Shown: positions 1 through 6,482 of the stretch, one piece after another
Layout: the number at the start of each line of letters is the position of its first letter
How positions within the stretch are numbered: position 1 is the stretch's first letter
DNA from: JBGOUP01 sp041477655
GTDB lineage: Bacteria > Patescibacteriota > UBA1384 > 2-12-FULL-50-11
Length of the DNA stretch: 32,423 nucleotides
Direction of reading: 5' to 3'
NCBI GenBank assembly: GCA_041477655.1
Contig: JBGOUP010000004.1
Span: 1 to 32,423 of the forward strand
Translations under genes and position numbers: made by a program
Notes under the pieces: generated by a model
Told to the model about the DNA's origin: nothing
What the model saw: only the letters and a program-made list of their open reading frames with translations
The model's database searches: none

Positions 1-791
1 CAACCAGTGGTCAAGCAACCGTTGCCGGTTTTAATGTTATCAGCCAGCCAGAAAAAGTCCGATCTTCAATTGGCCTAGCCGGTCAGTTCGCCGCTGTTGA
101 TGATTTTTTGACCGGCCGGGAAACGCTGGAAATGGTTGGATCTCTATATCACTTATCGAAGAAGGAAACCAAAAAACGAGCCGATGAGCTCTTAGAACGC
201 TTAAGTTTAGTTGATGCCGCCGATCGAACAGCCAGAACTTACTCCGGTGGTATGCGTCGGCGCTTGGATATCGGGGCTAGTTTAATTGGCCAGCCACGCA
301 TATTGTTCTTAGATGAACCGACAACTGGCTTGGATCCGCGTACTCGAGCTGAAGTTTGGGATATTATCCGCGGCCTTGTTAAAAACGGCTCGACTATTTT
401 ACTAACCACCCAATATTTGGATGAAGCTGACGCCTTGGCAAGCTCGATCGCCGTTATTGACAGGGGTAGTTTAGTTGCCCAAGGAACCTCAAGCGAGCTG
501 AAAAATAGTTTAGGTCGCGATGTTATCGAAGTAACGGTAGCAGATCGCGATCAGAGCAAGGTTTCGGCAATTTTAGCTAAAATCATTGGCGAGCAACCAA
601 AAGTTGACGAGCTGACAGGCCATTTGCAGATTCCGGCTAAAGCCGGCAGTAAAACGCTTTTGGCCGCCGCTAGCGCTCTGGAAGAGCATAAAGTAACTGT
701 TGAAGAAATTGCCTTACATCGCCCAAGCCTCGATGATGTTTTTCTGTCAGTAACCGGTCACAAGACTGACCCAACCAAGGAGAAAAGATAA
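1..791 (+). CDS. DrrA-type ABC transporter ATP-binding protein (5' truncated by window edge)
   Basis: This is the ATPase subunit of an ABC-2 exporter of the daunorubicin-resistance (DrrA) type, which powers efflux of drugs, lipids or polysaccharide from the cytoplasmic side. The frame is open from base 3, so the gene starts before the window. The Walker A motif is missing only for that reason: the first visible residues (TSGQATVAGF) normally lie just after it. Visible motifs are the ABC signature YSGGMRRRL, Walker B ILFLDEPTTGLD, and the switch His replaced by Gln in LLTTQYLDEAD, as is common in this family. The C-terminal extension (LHRPSLDDVFLSVTG) is the typical DrrA tail. The stop at 789-791 abuts the ATG of the permease, so the two genes form one operon. 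A TTG at 108 is an internal codon, not the start. The exported substrate cannot be told from sequence. Confidence 0.93.
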   Translation, partial: TSGQATVAGFNVISQPEKVRSSIGLAGQFAAVDDFLTGRETLEMVGSLYHLSKKETKKRADELLERLSLVDAADRTARTYSGGMRRRLDIGASLIGQPRILFLDEPTTGLDPRTRAEVWDIIRGLVKNGSTILLTTQYLDEADALASSIAVIDRGSLVAQGTSSELKNSLGRDVIEVTVADRDQSKVSAILAKIIGEQPKVDELTGHLQIPAKAGSKTLLAAASALEEHKVTVEEIALHRPSLDDVFLSVTGHKTDPTKEKR

Positions 792-1556
792 ATGTGGATG
801 ATTCGCGATATTCTAACTATCACCAAGCGTAACTTAACCCGACTTCGCCGTACTCCCCAGTTGTTGGTGTTTTCCAGTATTCAGCCAGTCATGTTTCTGC
901 TTCTATTTAACTACGTCTTTGGCGGTGCCATTACCCGGGCTGGTACCGGCACAAGCTCTTACATTAACTTTCTCTTGCCGGGCATTTTGGCTCAAACAAC
1001 TATTTTTGGCTCACTCCAAACTGGTGTTGGCATGGCCGACGATCTGTCAAAGGGAGTAGTTGATCGTTTTCGCAGTCTGCCAATGAGTCGAGCGGCTATT
1101 GTGGCTGGCCGAACACTTTCCGATGCTCTGCGAAACGTCTTGGTTATATGTATTATGCTAACGGCTGGCGAGCTGATTGGTTTTCGATTTCACAACGGGC
1201 TTGGCCACGGACTATTAGCTCTGCTAGTGGCTCTACTCTTTGGCTATGCTTTTTCCTGGATCTCGCTACTGATTGGCCTATTGGTTAAAGACCCAGAGGC
1301 GGTTCAAACGGCCGGATTCTTGTGGGTATTTCCTTTGGTCTTTGCCAGTTCGGTTTTTGTGCCAACCCAAACTATGCCAACCTGGCTACGACATTTTGCT
1401 GAAAACCAGCCAATTACCCAAACCGTTAACGCCGTTCGCTACCTAACTCAAGGCATCGGTGATGCCTCAAGTATCTATCATGCCGTTCTCTGGGCGATTG
1501 GAATTTTGATTGTCTTTATACCACTGGCTGTGGCTCAATATCGTCGAACCGTCTAA
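792..1556 (+). CDS. ABC-2 type transporter permease (DrrB-like)
   Basis: This is the membrane subunit partnering the ATPase that ends one base upstream. The protein has 254 residues, the usual size for DrrB-like permeases, with about six hydrophobic segments. The first follows a basic cytoplasmic N-terminus (KRNLTRLRRTPQLL). The ABC-2 signature region is recognisable around LSKGVVDRFRSLPMSR, with the late-membrane segment FASSVFVPTQTMPTWL also typical. The ATG directly abuts the preceding stop (TAAATG), indicating translational coupling. The gene is followed within 15 bases by a strong hairpin. The function is export; the substrate is unknown. Confidence 0.92.
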   Translation: MWMIRDILTITKRNLTRLRRTPQLLVFSSIQPVMFLLLFNYVFGGAITRAGTGTSSYINFLLPGILAQTTIFGSLQTGVGMADDLSKGVVDRFRSLPMSRAAIVAGRTLSDALRNVLVICIMLTAGELIGFRFHNGLGHGLLALLVALLFGYAFSWISLLIGLLVKDPEAVQTAGFLWVFPLVFASSVFVPTQTMPTWLRHFAENQPITQTVNAVRYLTQGIGDASSIYHAVLWAIGILIVFIPLAVAQYRRTV

Positions 1557-1570
1557 AACTTCTAGAAAAT

Positions 1571-1595
1571 TACCCCAACTATCGTAGTTGGGGTA
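1571..1595. terminator. Hairpin between convergent genes
   Basis: This is a perfect 11-bp inverted repeat (TACCCCAACTA, loop TCG, TAGTTGGGGTA). It lies between the ABC permease gene (+) and a reverse-strand ORF. On the reverse strand the stem is followed by ATTTTC, so it fits best as the terminator of the reverse gene. The stem may also stop plus-strand transcription. Confidence 0.75.
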
Positions 1596-1617
1596 AAGCA
1601 GTTCGAAATGATTGAGA

Positions 1618-1944
1618 TCACTTGTCGTCCCACTCTATGTCCAAATTCAGATGAGGATAGCAAAGCACGCTTCCCTCGGTTTGTTGCTGAATTGTGCAAC
1701 CATGAACATGGTTGACTTTAGTTACTCGCACCATGGGAGTTTCCTGATCTCGTTGGTAAAGAAGCGGGATTTTCTGCAGGGGGACTGCTGCCATGTTGAC
1801 CACAACGTGGAAGCCGGCAACTTTGCCGTGAATCGGTCTAAAGCTGGTGATATGACCAGCCTGTATCTCATCAAGCCACCGCTCTGCCGCTGGAACGCTC
1901 GTTAGCGGCGGCGCAAATAAGGCCGCGTTGGTTTGAATGGGCAA
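1618..1944 (-). CDS. Hypothetical protein, 108 aa
   Basis: I do not recognise this protein. The reverse frame is preferred over the overlapping plus-strand ORF at 1612-1905 because its TTG start at 1944-1942 is preceded by GAGG with a 6-base spacing. The gene also ends just before a hairpin with a T-run on its own strand. The product is soluble, with no signal peptide or membrane segment. It contains a central hydrophobic stretch (GKVAGFHVVVNMAAVPL) and many short polar turns, suggesting a small mixed alpha/beta fold. It is isolated, convergent with the ABC exporter and divergent from the Nudix gene. It could still be a spurious ORF. Confidence 0.5.
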   Translation of the reverse strand: MPIQTNAALFAPPLTSVPAAERWLDEIQAGHITSFRPIHGKVAGFHVVVNMAAVPLQKIPLLYQRDQETPMVRVTKVNHVHGCTIQQQTEGSVLCYPHLNLDIEWDDK

Positions 1945-2084
1945 TTACTTCCTCATCCTACCGGACTAGCTGGTTGCTGAACGGTAAGAAAGAACGAAAG
2001 TATTGTACCAGATGAGCCCAAGACTTGAAATAGAATCTGGTTCTGGGTTTTCTAATTAGAACGGAGCAGACGAGAAATCACTAT

Positions 2085-2092
2085 GATATACT
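2085..2092 (+). promoter_or_regulatory. Extended -10 promoter of the Nudix gene
   Basis: An extended -10 element, TG-A-TATACT, ends eight bases before an ATG at 2101. No good -35 or Shine-Dalgarno is visible. The spacing implies a transcript that begins at or next to the ATG. Confidence 0.5.
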
Positions 2093-2100
2093 CGGTTGTA

Positions 2101-2610
2101 ATGCCAGCCACCAAGATCAGTATTGATAAGGCCAAGCCAGATAAACTGTTCTATTTCGTGGCCAACGCCGTGATCTATCGTCCTCTGGATGGTCGCTGCT
2201 TGATACTCAAGCGAGGCGATCATGAGAAAGTTCACGCCGGTATTTGGGCAGTACCTGGTGGAAAGCTGGAGTGGGGGGATTTTGATCTGTCCAAACCAAC
2301 TCGGATGAACGGCGATGTCATAGATTTTGAGAACGCTATCATGGATTTGCTTAAGCGTGAAATTAAGGAAGAAGCGGGTATTGAGGTCGAGGATGAGCTT
2401 CAGTTTATTAACGATGTTTTCTTTGTCCGGCCAGACGGAATTCCCGTCATCCTGGTGAAATTTGCTATGAGACATAAGTCCGGTGAGGTAGTCATTGAAG
2501 AGGGTGCTTTCAGCGACGCCGCTTGGGTAAATGCCCAGGAAGTTAAGAGTTACCAATGTATCGAAGGTATTGCCGACGAGATCATCAGAACTATTAAGCT
2601 GTTTGGTTAA
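2101..2610 (+). CDS. Nudix hydrolase with an insertion in the Nudix box
   Basis: Nudix enzymes hydrolyse nucleoside diphosphates linked to another moiety, using a Mg-binding helix. The family is recognised from AGIWAVPGGKLEWGD followed by LLKREIKEEAGIEV. The REIKEE metal-binding core is intact. However, roughly 16 extra residues (starting FDLSKPTRMNG) separate the GGKLEWG turn from the helix, where the canonical box is uninterrupted. The N-terminal strand YFVANAVIYRP and the upstream KRGDHEKVHAG loop are typical of ADP-ribose/dGTP-type members. I prefer the ATG at 2101, because a -10 element overlaps the alternative ATG at 2083. Either gives about 170-175 residues. The substrate is not determinable. 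Housecleaning of oxidised nucleotides or ADP-ribose hydrolysis are the usual roles. Confidence 0.85.
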   Translation: MPATKISIDKAKPDKLFYFVANAVIYRPLDGRCLILKRGDHEKVHAGIWAVPGGKLEWGDFDLSKPTRMNGDVIDFENAIMDLLKREIKEEAGIEVEDELQFINDVFFVRPDGIPVILVKFAMRHKSGEVVIEEGAFSDAAWVNAQEVKSYQCIEGIADEIIRTIKLFG

Positions 2611-2673
2611 TCATTGTTTTAATCTAAGCATTTTCTAAGTTTCAAGAGCTAAAATATTATTAGAAAGGAAAAA

Positions 2674-3132
2674 ATGGAAGAAGAAAAAAATCAGGACAAC
2701 GTAGATTGGCGACGTCGACATCATCGAGCTCGACCGTTTATGGTCATCGCTTTGATATTTGGCATATTTTTGATTATTGGACTGGTTGTTGCCGCTAATA
2801 GCATTGGGATGGCCATGGAACACGGCAAGTGTGTGGGGAACTTCGAGCGGGGAGGCAATCGGTCACTGGTCAGCGGGATATTTGGAAATAGAAAGATGGG
2901 CACGATCGGTCATCGAGGTAATTTGGGATCGGTTAGCGCTATTAACGACAACACCATCACTCTCCATGCCAGTTCTGGCGACACCAATGTCAATATTGAA
3001 ACCACCACCTCAATTTACAAGAACGGGGTCATTGCCAAACAGTCAGACCTGAAAATTGGCGATGTGGTGACTGTTATTGGCGCTCCGGACAGTGATGGCG
3101 TAATTGCCGCCCAATCAATTCTGATAAATTAG
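2674..3132 (+). CDS. Single-pass membrane protein with DUF5666-like beta domain
   Basis: The start is well supported: AAGGA lies four bases before the ATG. The protein (152 aa) has a highly charged N-terminus (EEEKNQDNVDWRRRHHRARP), one membrane segment at about residues 22-42, a Gly/Arg-rich spacer, and a C-terminal small beta domain from about residue 85. That domain (GSVSAINDNTITLHASSGD and LKIGDVVTVIGAPDSDG) resembles DUF5666/OB-like repeats found in extracytoplasmic proteins of many bacteria. The basic N-terminus predicts an N-in, C-out topology. The function is unknown. The downstream gene also encodes an anchored extracytoplasmic protein, but a hairpin and promoter separate the two. 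Confidence 0.75.
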   Translation: MEEEKNQDNVDWRRRHHRARPFMVIALIFGIFLIIGLVVAANSIGMAMEHGKCVGNFERGGNRSLVSGIFGNRKMGTIGHRGNLGSVSAINDNTITLHASSGDTNVNIETTTSIYKNGVIAKQSDLKIGDVVTVIGAPDSDGVIAAQSILIN

Positions 3133-3161
3133 CTAGAACCGAGTTAGGCGACGGGATCTAT

Positions 3162-3201
3162 ACAGCCAGGTTGTTGCGTGGCTGTGGCCGTTTGTTACGA
3201 T
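3162..3201 (+). promoter_or_regulatory. Promoter with overlapping inverted repeat
   Basis: A -35-like TTGCGT (3174-3179), a 16-bp spacer and TACGAT (3196-3201) lie eight bases before the ATG at 3210. An inverted repeat, ACAGCCA (3162-3168) and TGGCTGT (3179-3185), flanks the -35. It could be an operator, or a weak terminator of the preceding gene. Confidence 0.45.
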
Positions 3202-3209
3202 GAGTAAAG

Positions 3210-4436
3210 ATGAGTATCACTCGTAAGATTTTCCTGTTCGTGGCTCTGCCCTTGGTGATTGTCTTCTTCTTTCTGGTAGTAACCCATTTAACTAAGATTG
3301 GTGAGACTGGTCAGAAAGAGACAGGCAGTAACGCCAGCAACACCCCATCTTTTGCTGATCAATACGGCAGTTCCTGCGACAAGAATGCTAACCCAACCTT
3401 CAGCAACTCTCCGTTGGTGTTAGAGAAAATAGCTTACATTGAGCCACTGGGAAAAACAGCCGATGGTCATGTCACGCCAATTGACCATGTTTATGTCGCC
3501 CCAATTGATCAAACGGTCGCCGATAATACTTACGACGTGGTTATGCCTGCCGATGGTCGAGTTGTCCAAATAGACAGGATGCCAGCCCAATATATCGGCG
3601 ATAAAACCGGAGTAAAACTGGCTACTGACGATTTTCGCTTGGTTATCTCCTTTAGCTGTCGGTACTTTTCGATATTTATTCACGTTCATAAGTTAAGCGA
3701 TGCCCTAGCCACGGCCGCTGGCACGATTGAGGCCGGTAAGAATAAGCAAGTAAAAGTGGATCTTAAGGCCGGCGATCTGTTGGCTCATCTAGGCGGTAAC
3801 TCTTTTGACTGGACGATGGTTGATACTCAAACTACTCTGACCGGTTTTATTACCCCATCGCTCTACACCAGCGAGCCCTGGAAAATCAATACCATTAGCC
3901 CATTTGATGTTTATGCTGGGGAGATAAAGGCATCAATGGAAGCTAAAAGCTTGCGATCAGTCGCTCCATTAGGCGGCAAGCTTGATTGGGACAAGACCGG
4001 TAGCCTGGTTGGTAACTGGTTTAGAACCGGCACTAACGGCTACGCCGGTGCCACAATAGATCGTTACTGGGACGGTCATCTGTCTATCGCCCCAGACAAT
4101 ATTGACCCAAGTGGTATCGTTTACTCCACTGGAAACTGGCAGGATAAAGCGGCGCAGTTCGTGATTAAGGGTAGCTTCAAACCAGAGACAATTACAGTCG
4201 CCACCGGCCTAACCAAGATCGAGCTAGAAAATAAGAACTACCTGCTAGCCAATAAATCTGGTTTCAACGGCGGTGTCTATCAGAAAGGTATGACCATCGG
4301 CACCAGCGGTAGCAGTATCGGTGTGGTTTTGGTGCAAGTCCTGAATGGCGAGAAACTGAAAGTTGAGCAATTCCCGGGCAAGACAGCCGATCAAGTAACA
4401 GCATTTACCACCGCCGCCCAAACATACCAGCGTTAA
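3210..4436 (+). CDS. Membrane-anchored extracytoplasmic protein, possible M23-like beta domain
   Basis: This is a 408-residue protein with an N-terminal membrane anchor or signal (residues about 5-27), followed by a Ser/Thr/Asn-rich linker and a large polar region. The segment PLGKTADGHVTPIDHVYVAP then VVMPADGRVVQI resembles the duplicated-hybrid-motif beta fold of M23 peptidases. The expected HxH-type catalytic set is not convincing: only FIHVHK is seen. A second half (from about residue 255, LGGKLDWDKTGSLVGNWF) looks like another beta-rich domain. I infer a cell-surface protein with degenerate peptidase-like and binding domains. The specific function is unknown. Its TAA shares bases with the stop of the convergent ZIP gene (TTAA at 4433-4436). 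Confidence 0.75.
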   Translation: MSITRKIFLFVALPLVIVFFFLVVTHLTKIGETGQKETGSNASNTPSFADQYGSSCDKNANPTFSNSPLVLEKIAYIEPLGKTADGHVTPIDHVYVAPIDQTVADNTYDVVMPADGRVVQIDRMPAQYIGDKTGVKLATDDFRLVISFSCRYFSIFIHVHKLSDALATAAGTIEAGKNKQVKVDLKAGDLLAHLGGNSFDWTMVDTQTTLTGFITPSLYTSEPWKINTISPFDVYAGEIKASMEAKSLRSVAPLGGKLDWDKTGSLVGNWFRTGTNGYAGATIDRYWDGHLSIAPDNIDPSGIVYSTGNWQDKAAQFVIKGSFKPETITVATGLTKIELENKNYLLANKSGFNGGVYQKGMTIGTSGSSIGVVLVQVLNGEKLKVEQFPGKTADQVTAFTTAAQTYQR

Positions 4437-5155
4437 ATGTTGGTTAACCTGATAGCGGCGTAAATCACCACCATCCCGATTAGGGTCATAAAGGTAGTAA
4501 AGATCTTTGGGTGGCGACGATGGCTTTCCGGAATCAGATCGCTGGCGCCAATATAAAGGAAGAAGCCACAGAAAACCCCAAGCAATAGGCCTAAGGTGTG
4601 TTGGGATAAAGTGAAAAAGAAGGTAGCGGTCACACCAAGCACTGGAGCGATGGCGTCAAGAATTAGCCAGCGAAGAGCCTCGGCTTGGCTTTTGTGGTTA
4701 CGCAGAACCAGACTAACGGTATTAATGCCATCGGAAAAATCATGAACCAGAACTCCGACTGCCACAATCACGCCGACTGCATTAGATACTTTAAAGGCTA
4801 AGCCAATGGCAAGACCATCGAGAAAGCTGTGAATAGCCAAGCTGCCAGCACCCAATCGGCCAGAATGATTTTCGTTATCGCAGTCTTCATCATCGCCGTG
4901 ACTGTGAAGTATAAAAAGTCGATCGAGTAACATAAATAGGAAAAATCCCGTGGCTATCAGAACGGCGGTTGTGAGAAACTTGCCGTCACTGGCAGTCAGG
5001 TTGAGAGATTCCGGTAAAAGATCAAACAGGGCTACACCCAAAACCGCTCCGGCGCTAAAGCCAAGAATTAGCTTGAGCCTGTCTCTGATTTTTAGTGCCA
5101 ACAGACCGCCAAGAAAAGTAGCAACCAAGGTACCCAGGCTAATTAGAAATATCAT
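4433..5155 (-). CDS. ZIP family divalent metal transporter
   Basis: ZIP proteins move Zn, Fe or Mn into the cytoplasm through an eight-helix membrane fold. At 240 residues this is a typical bacterial ZIP. The signature helices are visible: TM4 has HSFLDGLAIG (residues 109-118) and TM5 has HDFSDGI (138-144), where classical members read HExPEG. A His/Asp-rich loop (FILHSHGDDEDCDNENH, about 81-97) between TM3 and TM4 is the expected metal-sensing or metal-binding loop. In both core motifs the acidic Glu is replaced by Asp, which may alter metal preference. The gene lies back to back with the flavin operon and has no visible metal-regulator box. Confidence 0.92.
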   Translation of the reverse strand: MIFLISLGTLVATFLGGLLALKIRDRLKLILGFSAGAVLGVALFDLLPESLNLTASDGKFLTTAVLIATGFFLFMLLDRLFILHSHGDDEDCDNENHSGRLGAGSLAIHSFLDGLAIGLAFKVSNAVGVIVAVGVLVHDFSDGINTVSLVLRNHKSQAEALRWLILDAIAPVLGVTATFFFTLSQHTLGLLLGVFCGFFLYIGASDLIPESHRRHPKIFTTFMTLIGMVVIYAAIRLTNI

Positions 5156-5206
5156 TAGGACTAATTATACCTGACAAATGGGGGAATTCAGCCGAACTTT
5201 TCTAAG

Positions 5207-5234
5207 TTATTTTTCAGTTTAGCTGATATATACT
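5207..5234 (+). promoter_or_regulatory. Promoter of the flavin/electron-transfer operon
   Basis: TTATTT (5207-5212), a 16-bp spacer and TATACT (5229-5234) lie seven bases upstream of the ATG at 5242. No Shine-Dalgarno precedes that ATG, so the mRNA is predicted to be leaderless. This appears to be the main promoter for all genes through 11699. Confidence 0.6.
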
Positions 5235-5241
5235 GGGATCG

Positions 5242-5724
5242 ATGGTTAAAAAAATGTTCTTGTCGTTAGCTGTTATTCTAAGTTTTGGACTATATGCTCT
5301 GGTTTTGCGCCCCCACGAACGCGATGACGGGCGAGTGATTGCCCCGACCAACACCTCTACTGCCCCAGCCACCAACACTCCTTCAAATACTGGGCCAGCT
5401 CCGACCACTGCCGGCCCACCGGCAACAACTAGTGGGCAACTATTTAAGAATGGTTCGTTCACTGGATCAGTTGAGGACGCCTACTACGGCAATATTCAGG
5501 TGAAAGCCGTCATTAATGGCGGGAAAATCACCGACGTCGTCTTTTTGCAGTACCCAAATGATCGCCAGAACTCGGTTTATATTAATAGTCAGGCCATGCC
5601 TTACTTAAAAACCGAGACCATTCAAGCCCAGAGCGCCAACGTTGATATTGTCTCTGGCGCTACCGCTTCAAGCATTGCTTTCCAGAAATCGCTGGCCACC
5701 GCTCTTGAAACCGCTAAGATCTAA
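5242..5724 (+). CDS. Membrane-anchored FMN-binding domain protein (ApbE flavinylation substrate)
   Basis: This is predicted to be the extracytoplasmic electron carrier of the cluster. Residues 5-22 form an N-terminal membrane anchor without a lipobox. Residues about 30-66 are a flexible Pro/Thr/Ala-rich linker. Residues about 68-160 form an FMN_bind domain (PF04205 type), as in NqrC and RnfG. The motif DIVSGAT at 135-141 matches the established consensus Dxx(S/T)GAT, whose last Thr (here Thr141) receives FMN through a phosphoester bond made by ApbE. The next gene encodes ApbE, and the stop and start share one base (TAATG). The expected location is outside the membrane, tethered, taking electrons from the membrane protein two genes downstream. 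The terminal electron acceptor is not encoded here. Confidence 0.93.
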   Translation: MVKKMFLSLAVILSFGLYALVLRPHERDDGRVIAPTNTSTAPATNTPSNTGPAPTTAGPPATTSGQLFKNGSFTGSVEDAYYGNIQVKAVINGGKITDVVFLQYPNDRQNSVYINSQAMPYLKTETIQAQSANVDIVSGATASSIAFQKSLATALETAKI

Positions 5725-6482
5725 TGCGCCAAACTCGTTCAATTATGGGTATGCCGGTGACTGTCGAGATCATCGGTGATAATATTACCGAAGCCGACGT
5801 CGAGCCAAGTTTTACTTACTTTAATAACGTTGATCAACGCTTCAGCACCTATAAAGAAACAAGCGAGATCTCTCGAATCAATCGGAGCGAGATACAACCA
5901 AAGAATTACAGCCATGAAATGAAAGAGATCTTCCGTTTGGCCGGACAAACCAAAGAAGAGACTGACGGCTTTTTTGATATCGGAGAGATCGGCCAGTGTG
6001 ACCCGTCCGGCATCGTTAAAGGCTGGGCGATTGACCAAGCGGCTAGACGTTTAGCCAAACGCGGTTACAAAAATTTCTATATCGACGCTGGCGGCGATAT
6101 CGCTACCGTCGGTCACAGTGCCTATGGCGAAAGGTGGCGGGTAGGTATCCGCAATCCCTTTAACCTTGAACAGATTGTTAAAGTGGTCGGTATTAGTAAC
6201 TGTGGTATAGCCACCTCCGGCAACTACGAGCGAGGTGAGCACATTTACAACCCCCATGATAACTGGCAAAAAGCCAAAGCGATCAGCAGTGTAACAGTGA
6301 TCGGTCCAAATATTTATGACGCCGATCGATTTGCCACCGCCGCCTTTGTCATGGGTCAAAAGGGGATCAATCTGATCGAATTCCTGCCGGGTCTAGAGGG
6401 CTATATAATAGGAAAAGATGGCCAAGCCACTATGACTAGCGGTTTTGAGAAATATATTTTGAGCTCGATAAGCGTCAAATGA
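5724..6482 (+). CDS. apbE: FAD:protein FMN transferase
   Basis: ApbE transfers FMN from FAD onto a Thr of FMN_bind proteins in a Mg-dependent reaction. At 252 residues it is slightly short, with no signal peptide or lipobox. It would therefore act in the cytoplasm or be unusual in location, since many bacterial ApbE proteins are exported. Family motifs are all present: FSTYKETSEISRIN near the N-terminus, DPSGIVKGWAID (about 92-103), IDAGGDIATVG, IATSGNYERG, HIYNPHD and the metal-binding DADRFATAAFVMG near the C-terminus. It overlaps the substrate gene by one base and the reductase gene by four (ATGA at 6479-6482). The export state of ApbE versus its substrate is a real open point: the FMN_bind domain would have to be modified before translocation, or ApbE must reach it. 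Confidence 0.93.
   Translation: MRQTRSIMGMPVTVEIIGDNITEADVEPSFTYFNNVDQRFSTYKETSEISRINRSEIQPKNYSHEMKEIFRLAGQTKEETDGFFDIGEIGQCDPSGIVKGWAIDQAARRLAKRGYKNFYIDAGGDIATVGHSAYGERWRVGIRNPFNLEQIVKVVGISNCGIATSGNYERGEHIYNPHDNWQKAKAISSVTVIGPNIYDADRFATAAFVMGQKGINLIEFLPGLEGYIIGKDGQATMTSGFEKYILSSISVK

Noticed and set aside
1612..1905. Plus-strand ORF of 97 codons
   Set aside because: It overlaps the reverse ORF at 1618-1944, which has a Shine-Dalgarno-supported start and a terminator. The plus-strand product has no recognisable features.
3210..4436. Active M23 metallopeptidase
   Set aside because: The region resembles the fold, but the paired His/Asp zinc ligands and HxH motif are not convincingly present.
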